Origin: JAFDVL01 sp043775925
GTDB lineage: Bacteria > Acidobacteriota > Blastocatellia > RBC074
Assembly (NCBI GenBank): GCA_043775925.1
Contig: JAYVRW010000149.1
Span: forward strand, 1-5,796
Reading direction: 5' to 3'
Length of the DNA stretch: 5,796 bases
Below the pieces are notes generated by a model that worked only from the letters and a program-made list of their open reading frames with translations, was not told the DNA's origin and made no database searches. A program made the translations under genes and the position numbers. Positions within the stretch are counted from its first letter, which is position 1; each line of letters starts with the position of its first letter. Of the stretch, positions 1-5,515 are shown piece after piece.

Positions 1-548
1 TTTTGCATCGCGTGAATTTGCATGGTCGAAGTCTGCGAGCGTAACGCAAATTCTGAGCCTTCAATATAAAAGGTATCCTGCGAACTGCGCGCCGGATGAT
101 TCGGCGGAATGTTCAGCGCATCGAAGTTGAAAAAATTCGTTTCGATTTCGGGGCCGTCTTCGATTTTGTAGCCCATTGAAACGAAAATGTCTTCGATCCG
201 TTGGCGCAGCAATGTGATGGGGTGCAGATGTCCAGGCGGAATCCGGCATCCAGGAAATGTCACATCAATGCTTTCTGTAGCGAGTTGTGCAGCTTCGCGT
301 TCGGCTGCGAATTTGGATTGCAATTTTTCCAGTTCAGCTTCGACGAAATTTTTGAATTCGTTAATTTTCTGTCCGACAGCTTTGCGTTCTTCGGGCGAAA
401 ATGTGCCGAGCGATTTCATCTCTGACGTAATGATTCCGCTCTTGCGACCGAGCCACTGATCTTTCAGCTTATGGTAGCTCTCTTCATTTGTAACGGTTAC
501 CAGCGCGGCCTCAAAATCTGCCTGTAATTGTGCAATGCGATCAGTCAT
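1..548 (-). CDS. pheS: Phenylalanyl-tRNA synthetase alpha subunit, N-terminal part (cut by window edge)
   Basis: This is the alpha subunit of the cytoplasmic (alpha-beta)2 PheRS, which attaches phenylalanine to tRNA-Phe. I translated 182 uninterrupted codons; the reading frame runs off the left edge, so the C-terminal half, with the rest of the catalytic core, is missing. Residues 1 to about 90 are the charged helical N-terminal arm that contacts tRNA, including the family-typical QWLGRKSG (31-38) and FSPEERKAVGQKIN (50-63). From about 94 the class II catalytic domain begins with IDVTFPG, then GHLHPIT (106-112), the motif 1 helix, EDGPEIETNFFNFDALNIP (130-148) and HPARSSQDTFYI (151-162), then LRSQT. 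The start is ATG at 546-548, matching the family's N-terminus. No Shine-Dalgarno is visible: the bases just upstream are the U-tract of a terminator. It follows rplT by 75 bases, as in many bacteria; pheT would be expected further left. Confidence 0.96.
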   Translation of the reverse strand, partial: MTDRIAQLQADFEAALVTVTNEESYHKLKDQWLGRKSGIITSEMKSLGTFSPEERKAVGQKINEFKNFVEAELEKLQSKFAAEREAAQLATESIDVTFPGCRIPPGHLHPITLLRQRIEDIFVSMGYKIEDGPEIETNFFNFDALNIPPNHPARSSQDTFYIEGSEFALRSQTSTMQIHAMQ

Positions 549-598
549 AAAAAATAAAGAAAAACCCAAGACTTTTGCCGTTATACAAAAGTCTTGGG
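549..598 (-). terminator. Intrinsic terminator or attenuator between rplT and pheS
   Basis: A perfect 13-bp stem (565-577 with 586-598; minus-strand arm CCCAAGACTTTTG) closes an 8-base loop. On the minus strand it is followed at once by TTTTTCTTTATTTTTT, which ends at the base before the pheS ATG. The plus strand has no matching T-tract downstream, so the signal is directional. It lies 25 bases after the rplT stop. It should end much of the thrS-infC-rpmI-rplT transcript, so pheS must rely on readthrough, on an attenuation switch, or on an unrecognised promoter. A TATAAC in the loop (580-585) could be a -10 box, but I see no matching -35. Confidence 0.9.
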
Positions 599-623
599 GA
601 TCGAGTTTTGATTATCGTGGCGC

Positions 624-1616
624 TTAGTGCGAAATGACGCGTGGCAGCTCTTTCGCCTGAGCCACCCAAGCTCCAATTTCTTCTTCAGTCGGTGCGGTCT
701 CGACGATTTTTTCGGCTTCGTTAACTTCCACTATTTTCGCCGTCAAATTCGCCGGAACACGTGTCGCCAATTCGACGACGGTATCAACACCAGCTACTTC
801 GAGTAAGTTAGCCAGAGTTTCACTGACGCCAGAGATACGGCTGAACAAATCCACTTGATTGACCCAGCGCAGGACGCTCTTTTCTTCACAGCCTGAAGAT
901 GTGGCGATTTCAGATCGTCCAGCTTTCGTCGCGCCTTTTTCCAGCAATTCCGAACAGAGCCAGATGCCGACGGCGTTCAGTTTATGATCGTCTGCTTCGT
1001 TCAAATCAGAGATTCTCACGAGGTCAGAAGTTTTGCTGACAGCGACTACAGGTGTGGGAGTTACTGCTGCGACGGTTTCAACTACTGCTACTGGCGCAGC
1101 AACCGCTGCTTCTACGACCGGAGCCGGAGTTGCTGCAACTTCAACAACTGGCGCTGCCGCTTCAACTGCCACTGGTTTGCTCGGAGGTGCGGGTTTTGAG
1201 ACTCGAACCGCCTTCTCTGCTTTAACCGGAGCTGCGACCTTCTCCGTCACTGGATATTTTTCACCAAGCGCCTTTTTGGCTGCGTTGGCCAGATCAGTGA
1301 AAGCATTTGGATCGTGAATTGCAATATCCGATAAAATTTTACGATCTAAATCAATCGTCGCTACTTTCAGACCATGCATGAATTGGCTATAGCTCATGCC
1401 ATTTAAGCGAGCTGCGGCATTCAAACGAACGATCCAAAGTGCGCGATACTGACGCTTCTTGAGCTTGCGTCCGACGTAAGCAAATTTCAATCCGCGCTGG
1501 ACAGATTCCCGCATTGAACGATACAGTTTGCTTTTTGTACCACGGTATCCACTAGCTAGTTTTTGTAAGTCTTTGCGTTTCTGTAAGCGTTTATTTCCAC
1601 GTTTTGCGCGAGGCAT
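624..1616 (-). CDS. rplT: 50S ribosomal protein bL20 fused to a C-terminal DUF4332-like domain
   Basis: Residues 1 to about 120 are an ordinary bL20, an early-assembling 23S rRNA-binding protein that in E. coli also represses its own operon. Recognisable blocks are the basic N-terminus MPRAKRG, GYRGTKSKLYR (23-33), RKLKKRQYRALWI (50-62), RLNAAARLNGMSYSQF (64-79) and DRKILSDIA (91-99). Usual L20 proteins end near residue 115-120; this one has 330. Residues about 123-197 are a low-complexity Ala/Val/Pro/Glu linker. Residues about 198-326 resemble DUF4332, a helix-hairpin-helix type fold: TKAGRSEIATSSG (230-242), VLRWVNQVDLFSRISGVSE (248-266), LLEVAGVDTVVELATR (271-286), LTAKIVEVNE (291-300) and a final WVAQAKELP. 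The start is ATG with GGAGGGG (1621-1627) four bases upstream. The reading frame is unbroken through the junction. The L20 assignment is certain; the DUF4332 match is from memory of the family pattern. The role of the fusion is unknown; it may contact rRNA or another 50S component. Confidence 0.95.
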   Translation of the reverse strand: MPRAKRGNKRLQKRKDLQKLASGYRGTKSKLYRSMRESVQRGLKFAYVGRKLKKRQYRALWIVRLNAAARLNGMSYSQFMHGLKVATIDLDRKILSDIAIHDPNAFTDLANAAKKALGEKYPVTEKVAAPVKAEKAVRVSKPAPPSKPVAVEAAAPVVEVAATPAPVVEAAVAAPVAVVETVAAVTPTPVVAVSKTSDLVRISDLNEADDHKLNAVGIWLCSELLEKGATKAGRSEIATSSGCEEKSVLRWVNQVDLFSRISGVSETLANLLEVAGVDTVVELATRVPANLTAKIVEVNEAEKIVETAPTEEEIGAWVAQAKELPRVISH

Positions 1617-1644
1617 AATTCCCCTCCAATAATTTAGTTAAGAA

Positions 1645-1665
1645 GTTTCGGGTTTCGAGTTTTGG
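1645..1665. repeat. Heptamer repeat, three units, rpmI-rplT spacer
   Basis: Three adjacent 7-base units on the plus strand follow GTTTCGG with one or two changes: GTTTCGG, GTTTCGA, then GTTTTGG. They lie in the 72-base spacer (1617-1688) between rpmI and rplT and end 18 bases before the rplT Shine-Dalgarno in the direction of transcription. With only three units chance is possible, but the neighbouring spacers show the same 7-base period. Confidence 0.6.
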
Positions 1666-1688
1666 GTGATTACCAGCAAAACAGGAAA

Positions 1689-1892
1689 TTAGTGACTGCC
1701 GTATGGAAGCATGGCTTCGACTCGTTTCATATCGCTGTTAGAAACTAATACGTCAATATCTAAGAAGCGTTTCCGCTTCGCCGATTTCTTCGTCAGGATA
1801 TGGCGCGCATGCGAATGCCCGCGCTTGATCTTTCCGGTCGCGGTGGTGCGAAAACGCTTCGCCGCTCCTTTATGTGTTTTTAATTTAGGCAT
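1689..1892 (-). CDS. rpmI: 50S ribosomal protein bL35
   Basis: The 67-residue, strongly basic protein has the normal length and pattern of bL35: MPKLKTHKGAAKRFRTTATG (1-20), then KIKRGHSHARHILTKKSAKR (21-40), with the family's terminal DMKRVEAMLPYG. It is a small structural protein of the large ribosomal subunit. ATG at 1890-1892 is preceded by GGAG (1898-1901) at a suitable distance. It sits between infC (76-base spacer) and rplT (72-base spacer), the standard order. In E. coli its translation is repressed by L20 acting on the upstream RNA; whether that holds here is unknown, but the upstream spacer contains an inverted heptamer array that could fold. Confidence 0.98.
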   Translation of the reverse strand: MPKLKTHKGAAKRFRTTATGKIKRGHSHARHILTKKSAKRKRFLDIDVLVSNSDMKRVEAMLPYGSH

Positions 1893-1912
1893 AATTACTC
1901 CGTATGAAAGCG

Positions 1913-1961
1913 GTTAGGTGTTAGCACTTAGCGATTAACAACTGCTAACGGCTAATCACTA
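1913..1961. repeat. Inverted heptamer array, seven units, infC-rpmI spacer
   Basis: On the plus strand four 7-base units of the form NTTAGNN or close to it (1913-1940, e.g. GTTAGCA, CTTAGCG) are followed without a gap by three units of the opposite orientation (1941-1961, e.g. ACGGCTA). The two halves form an imperfect hairpin, 1913-1937 against 1939-1963, with the TTAGC cores paired. It fills most of the 76 bases between the infC stop and the rpmI Shine-Dalgarno. This is the place where E. coli L20 binds mRNA, so a regulatory structure is conceivable. It may equally be an ordinary genomic repeat. Confidence 0.75.
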
Positions 1962-1968
1962 ACTTCAA

Positions 1969-2547
1969 TTAGCTGGTAGTTTTCTTCGGCGAAAAGATGG
2001 CAATCATTTGCATCCCTTCCAGCTTCGGACGAAATTCAGGTTGTCCGAATGTTACAAGGTCTTTTGTCAGGCGGTCGAGCAAGGCTGCACCGAGTTCTTT
2101 ATGGGTGATTTCACGTCCTTTGAAGCGAATCGTCGCTTTGACTTTGTCACCACCCTCCAGGATTTCCTGTGCGTGCTTCATCTTGAAGTTGTAATCGTGA
2201 TCGTCGGTCGAAGGACGAAATTTGATTTCTTTGACTTCAATAATAACTTGTTTTTTCTTGGCTTCGTGGGCGCGCTTTTTCTGCTCGTACAAATATTTGC
2301 CGTAGTCAATGATTTTACAAACCGGTGGTTGCGCGGTCGGCGCAATTTCGATCAAGTCCAGCCCACGGTCCCGCGCAATACGCAGCGCATCGTAAGGCGA
2401 CATGACGCCGACTTGACCTTCTTCATCTATGACTCGAATTTCTTTGGCGCGAATACGCTCATTGATGCGGACTTGTGGGCCCCTTTGATTACCCCGTTGT
2501 TGTCCACGAGGACCACGATAACCGCCTTGAAAGGGTGTGATTGCGAT
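1969..2547 (-). CDS. infC: Translation initiation factor IF-3, probable ATC start
   Basis: IF3 binds the 30S subunit and rejects wrong initiator tRNA and start codons. From ATC at 2545-2547 the protein has 192 residues, typical for IF3. Residues 11-25 are a short Arg/Gly/Gln tail. The N domain follows: RINERIRAKEIRVIDEEGQ (27-45), GVMSPYDALRIARDRGLDLI (47-66), then PVCKIIDYGKYLYEQ (75-89). After a Lys-rich linker comes the C domain: EVKEIKFRPSTDDHDYNFK, RFKGREITHKELG and a final FSPKKTTS. The first in-frame ATG (2401-2403, residue 49) would delete half the N domain, including the conserved RINERIRAKEIRVID segment. No ATG, GTG or TTG lies between that ATG and the upstream stop at 2617-2619. 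GGAGGTG (2553-2559) sits five bases before the ATC. E. coli infC uses AUU for autoregulation, so a rare start codon fits the family. Confidence 0.95.
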   Translation of the reverse strand: MAITPFQGGYRGPRGQQRGNQRGPQVRINERIRAKEIRVIDEEGQVGVMSPYDALRIARDRGLDLIEIAPTAQPPVCKIIDYGKYLYEQKKRAHEAKKKQVIIEVKEIKFRPSTDDHDYNFKMKHAQEILEGGDKVKATIRFKGREITHKELGAALLDRLTKDLVTFGQPEFRPKLEGMQMIAIFSPKKTTS

Positions 2548-2552
2548 AAATT

Positions 2553-2559
2553 CACCTCC
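2553..2559 (-). promoter_or_regulatory. Ribosome-binding site that sets the infC start
   Basis: The minus strand reads GGAGGTG, a near-perfect Shine-Dalgarno. After AATTT comes ATC, in frame with the conserved IF3 N-terminus. Its strength and spacing are the main reason for choosing 2547 rather than the downstream ATG at 2403. A strong site paired with a poor start codon is what IF3 discrimination of its own mRNA would need. Confidence 0.85.
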
Positions 2560-2561
2560 GA

Positions 2562-2596
2562 GGATGAACGATGAAATATGAGTGATGAACGATGAA
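2562..2596. repeat. Heptamer repeat, five units, thrS-infC spacer
   Basis: Five contiguous 7-base units on the plus strand follow NGATGAA, for example CGATGAA (2569-2575 and 2590-2596); the middle unit (ATATGAG) is degenerate. A 13-base direct repeat, GATGAACGATGAA, is present at 2563-2575 and 2584-2596. In transcript sense it lies just before the infC Shine-Dalgarno. Confidence 0.8.
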
Positions 2597-2601
2597 TTAG
2601 A

Positions 2602-2629
2602 TTCAAGGCTCAGCCTTCAGGCCTCAGCG
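2602..2629. repeat. Second heptamer repeat, four units, abutting the thrS stop
   Basis: Four contiguous 7-base units on the plus strand follow YTCARSS, for example CTCAGCC (2609-2615) and CTCAGCG (2623-2629). The array starts five bases from the other heptamer array and ends at the base next to the thrS stop codon (2630-2632). Together the two arrays occupy 63 of the 82 bases between thrS and infC. Confidence 0.7.
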
Positions 2630-4594
2630 TTAAGTTGTTAATGCACGAGTTTTGACTAACTCGCTAAGTTGAGCCGCGAATTCCGCGATGGGAATCGCGC
2701 CCAAATCTCCTTTGACACGATCACGCACTGCGACCGTCCCAGCTTCCGCTTCGCGCTCGCCGATGACAAGCATGAAGGGGATTTTCTTTAGTTGTGCATC
2801 ACGAATCTTCGCGCCGATTTTCTCGTTACGAAGATCCGCCTGCACGCGGAATGCTGCCGCTTGTAATTCTTTTTCAACGGCGATGGCTTGCTCATTAAAG
2901 CGATCAGAAATCGGGAGTACCATTGCCTGCATCGGAGCCAGCCACACCGGAAACGCTCCGGCGTAATGCTCAATCAAAATGCCAAAAAATCTTTCAAATG
3001 ATCCAAGAATCGCACGATGCACCATGATCGGTTGATGACGTGAATTATCGGAACCGATGTATTCAATCCCGAATCGTTGCGGCAAGGTAAAATCAACCTG
3101 AATGGTTGAAAGCTGCCACGTGCGTTTGATGGCATCTACAACTTTGAAATCAATTTTAGGTCCGTAAAAGGCGGCTTCGTCTTCCATCCGCACGTACGGC
3201 AAACCGTATTCATTTAACGCTGTAGTCAATGCGCTCTCCGCTAAACTCCAGACCTCATCAGTACCAATATAGTTGCTGTGATCGGTTGCATGACGAACGG
3301 ATAATTCAGCTTTGTATTCAAATCCAAAAGTTTTGAAAACCTGATCTACCAGATCAAGGCAGCCCAATACTTCGTCTTTTAATTGTTCAGGTGTGCAGAA
3401 TAAATGCGCATCGTCCTGCGTAAATCCACGCGCGCGCATCAATCCGTGGGTCACTCCTGAGCGCTCGTAACGATAGACCATTCCGTATTCAGCATAGCGT
3501 TGTGGCAAATCACGATATGACCGCTGCTTCGCTTTGAAAATCTGAATATGGAACGGGCAGTTCATCGGCTTCAGGCGATATTCGACATCTTCTTTTTCGC
3601 CTTTGTCGCCCGTGTGCATCGCCGGATACAGACCTTCCTGATAATGATCGAGATGCCCCGAAATGCGGAAGAGTTCAGCCTGCGTGATGTGCGGCGTATT
3701 TACAAAACTGTAACCGCGCTTCATCAATTCTTCGTTGAGAAATTGCTCAATGCCTTTGCGGATCATGGCTCCGTTGGGATGCCACAAAACCAGTCCTGGC
3801 CCAATCGCATCGCTGAAGCTGAATAAATCAAGTTCAGGGCCGATCCTGCGATGATCGCGTTTTTCGGCTTCTTCTTTATTCTTAATCCATTCGTCTAATT
3901 CTTCCTGCGAGAAAAACGAAGTGCCGTATATGCGCTGCATTTGCGGACGCGTCTCATCACCTTTCCAATGCGCTCCGGCAATCGAAAGCAATTTGATCGC
4001 CTTGATTTTGCTGGTCGAAGGAATGTGCGGCCCCAGACAAAAATCTACAAACGGAGTTCCTTCAATCGTGTAGCAACTGACGGTTTCCCCCGCTTTTTCT
4101 TCGATCAATTCACATTTGAGCGGCTCGCCCATTTCGGCGAATTTTGCTTCGGCTTCCGCTTTAGTCATCGAAAGGCGCTTGTACTCAAGGTTGCGCTTGA
4201 TGAGGTCGCGCATTTTCTTTTCGATCTTCGTCAAATCTTCGGGCGTAAAACGTAAGCCGTCTTCACGATGAAAATCGTAATAAAATCCGCCCTTCGGATC
4301 ATCTAACAAAGCAGGCCCGATGCCAAGTTTTGTCCCTGGATATAAATCAAGCACTGCCGCTGCGAGCAAATGCGCAGTCGAATGACGATACACTTCCAAC
4401 GCTTCATTGCCAGCATCAGGCGTTAAGGCTTCAACGGTTTCGCCTTCTTTGACGATGTAGCCCAAATCTACGGGTTCGTCCTGCTTGACGCCGTTAATAA
4501 AAAGTCGCACTGCGAGAGCTTTTTTAGCCGTGTCGCGGTCTTGCTGTTTGAGCAGATCAAATGCGGTATTCGATTGTGTTTGTACTTCGCTCAC
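2630..4594 (-). CDS. thrS: Threonyl-tRNA synthetase
   Basis: This class II synthetase charges tRNA-Thr and edits mischarged Ser-tRNA-Thr. All parts of the 654-residue protein are visible. A short TGS-like N-terminus (to about 65) precedes the editing domain with HSTAH (71-75) and DFCLGPH (184-190; Cys186 and His190), then the SAD segment ending RIYGTSFF. The catalytic core has motif 1 (about 275-300), motif 2 with YRYERSG (374-380) and RGFTQDDAH (389-397), and motif 3 with VHRAILGSFERF (525-536). The three zinc ligands should be Cys346 in MNCPFH, His397 and His526. The anticodon-binding domain runs from about 551 (WLAP) to the end. The start is GTG at 4592-4594. An in-frame stop lies about 30 bases upstream, with no ATG in between. 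Only a weak GGA precedes the GTG. The first strand of the TGS domain (the usual TLPDG) is not recognisable. It heads the protein operon; infC follows after 82 bases. Confidence 0.98.
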   Translation of the reverse strand: MSEVQTQSNTAFDLLKQQDRDTAKKALAVRLFINGVKQDEPVDLGYIVKEGETVEALTPDAGNEALEVYRHSTAHLLAAAVLDLYPGTKLGIGPALLDDPKGGFYYDFHREDGLRFTPEDLTKIEKKMRDLIKRNLEYKRLSMTKAEAEAKFAEMGEPLKCELIEEKAGETVSCYTIEGTPFVDFCLGPHIPSTSKIKAIKLLSIAGAHWKGDETRPQMQRIYGTSFFSQEELDEWIKNKEEAEKRDHRRIGPELDLFSFSDAIGPGLVLWHPNGAMIRKGIEQFLNEELMKRGYSFVNTPHITQAELFRISGHLDHYQEGLYPAMHTGDKGEKEDVEYRLKPMNCPFHIQIFKAKQRSYRDLPQRYAEYGMVYRYERSGVTHGLMRARGFTQDDAHLFCTPEQLKDEVLGCLDLVDQVFKTFGFEYKAELSVRHATDHSNYIGTDEVWSLAESALTTALNEYGLPYVRMEDEAAFYGPKIDFKVVDAIKRTWQLSTIQVDFTLPQRFGIEYIGSDNSRHQPIMVHRAILGSFERFFGILIEHYAGAFPVWLAPMQAMVLPISDRFNEQAIAVEKELQAAAFRVQADLRNEKIGAKIRDAQLKKIPFMLVIGEREAEAGTVAVRDRVKGDLGAIPIAEFAAQLSELVKTRALTT

Positions 4595-4831
4595 TGAAAA
4601 TCCGTTACCAGGGCAAAAAAATAACTACGAGAATTGAAAAAAACTCAAATCTCAACCAAATAAATTGTAAGGACGCCGTACTAAAAGCGATGAAGAAAAG
4701 TGCGTTTTAGGTCAGGTCCTACGTCAGCGGTCGTCAGGGAAGCAATTTCGCCAATCACTTTACCCGTTTGTTGACAACACTTCTGGAGCTGGCGTTGAAC
4801 AATGAAGCAAGACTAACAACCATTTGGTAAA
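4595..4831 (-). other. thrS leader / tRNA-Val to thrS spacer
   Basis: These 237 bases hold no gene. A perfect 7-bp stem with a three-base loop (4819-4825 with 4829-4835, arm ACCATTT) overlaps the CCA end of tRNA-Val and may mark the tRNA 3' end; no U-tract follows it on the minus strand. A TACAAT at 4664-4669 (minus) could be a thrS -10 box, but its -35 position (CATCGC) does not match the consensus. There is no T-box signature (no GGGTGGxACC-type element). thrS may be read through from the tRNA promoter or from a promoter I cannot recognise. Confidence 0.4.
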
Positions 4832-4906
<75 letters not shown>

Positions 4907-4933
4907 AAGATAGTCAAATTTTCAAGTTGTGGA

Positions 4934-4962
4934 GAGTAACAAGGTGAGATGATTTTTGTCAA
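4934..4962 (-). promoter_or_regulatory. Probable promoter of tRNA-Val
   Basis: The minus strand carries a perfect TTGACA (-35, 4957-4962). After 16 bases comes GTTACT (-10, 4935-4940), or TTACTC at 17 bases; both are weak. Position supports it: the -10 lies about 28 bases before the mature tRNA 5' end. It may also serve thrS if transcription continues. Confidence 0.5.
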
Positions 4963-5233
4963 GGTGCGAATGATTTCTCCAGGTTGCCTATTAGCTTTAG
5001 GGGCTTCGGGTAATTAGGTAGAAACAGAAAATAGCATTTGAAGCGGAAATCGGTTTTTCCGATGGAATAGAGTGCAACTGACAAGCTGTTGATTTCCAAT
5101 CCTCTCCGTGAAAATGCCGACGACCATACTAGACGAGGTGAATGGTTTTAGTGTGGTGAAAGCCGCCAATAAGTGCAGACGGAAATGGGAAGATTGATCG
5201 CAAAACCAGATCAGAACCTACAGGATAATTAGT
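4963..5233. other. Intergenic stretch without a convincing gene
   Basis: I find no ORF here with a plausible ribosome-binding site, length or recognisable family. A 27-codon plus-strand ORF at 5114 has no Shine-Dalgarno. Short inverted repeats occur (ATCGG/CCGAT near 5049-5063), but nothing strong. The stretch separates the leftward operon from the rightward gene that starts at 5516. Confidence 0.5.
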
Positions 5234-5259
5234 TTTGTTTCTAAAAGGTTAGAAACAAA
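5234..5259. repeat. Perfect 11-bp inverted repeat, possible operator
   Basis: TTTGTTTCTAA (5234-5244) and TTAGAAACAAA (5249-5259) are exact reverse complements around the four-base centre AAGG. The palindrome ends 14 bases before a perfect TTGACA at 5274. This is a typical place for a dimeric DNA-binding regulator. As RNA it would form an AT-rich hairpin, but no terminator-like U-tract follows on either strand. Confidence 0.6.
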
Positions 5260-5273
5260 TGCAAAAAAACTCC

Positions 5274-5300
5274 TTGACAAAAAATGGCAGTGGGGACAAT
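5274..5300 (+). promoter_or_regulatory. Candidate promoter for the rightward gene
   Basis: A perfect -35 TTGACA (5274-5279) is followed by GACAAT (5295-5300), matching four of six -10 bases at a short 15-base spacing; CAATCT at 17 bases is a poorer match. If used, it would give the gene at 5516 an untranslated leader of roughly 210 bases. The inverted repeat just upstream supports a regulated promoter. Confidence 0.4.
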
Positions 5301-5417
5301 CTGCGGGCTGTCCATTACCTATACAGAGTAACTGATTTGAGACCTGACTTGATTTTTTCTTAAGATGGCGTTTTCAATCCACTTGATTCATTTTCACAGC
5401 CGTTACTTTAGCCACAC

Positions 5418-5466
5418 CCTTCACTCACTCTGAAGGCCTTTTCTAATTCCTGTGCGAAAGCACAGG
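5418..5466 (+). promoter_or_regulatory. Structured leader: two hairpins, one with a GAAA tetraloop
   Basis: The first hairpin pairs CCTTCA (5418-5423) with TGAAGG (5431-5436) and is followed by CCTTTTCT, a weak terminator-like tail. The second is a perfect 7-bp stem, CCTGTGC (5449-5455) with GCACAGG (5460-5466), capped by the GNRA tetraloop GAAA and followed by GGGACGC. It lies 50 bases before the start codon at 5516. I cannot assign a known riboswitch class. Confidence 0.45.
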
Positions 5467-5501
5467 GGGACGCCTGAACGCGCCTTGCTTTGGCTTACTT
5501 T

Positions 5502-5505
5502 GGAG
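5502..5505 (+). promoter_or_regulatory. Ribosome-binding site supporting the start at 5516
   Basis: GGAG lies ten bases before the ATG at 5516-5518, a slightly long but workable spacing. It is the main translational evidence for this start. Confidence 0.5.
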
Positions 5506-5515
5506 ACGTACTCTT

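Noticed and set aside
541..588. A 15-codon minus-strand ORF from TTG with the Phe-rich end GFFFIFYD, overlapping the pheS start and reminiscent of a Phe leader peptide.
   Set aside because: The Phe codons are simply the terminator U-tract read in frame. They lie after the hairpin, not before it as classical attenuation needs, and there is no ribosome-binding site.
984..1317. Plus-strand ORFs opposite the rplT linker.
   Set aside because: They are low-complexity mirror readings of the Ala/Val-rich linker, with no independent coding evidence.
2008..2574. A 188-codon plus-strand ORF opposite infC.
   Set aside because: The opposite strand encodes a clear IF3, and this reading has no recognisable family; it is a shadow.
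4595..4831. T-box leader before thrS.
   Set aside because: I found neither the conserved antiterminator T-box sequence nor a terminator before thrS.
5114..5197. A 27-codon plus-strand ORF in the intergenic region.
   Set aside because: It is short, has no Shine-Dalgarno and resembles no known small protein.
5449..5500. c-di-GMP-I (GEMM) riboswitch.
   Set aside because: A GAAA-capped stem and GGGACGC are present, but the upstream CAAACC-like segment, the AAAGCC segment and a clear second receptor helix are missing.
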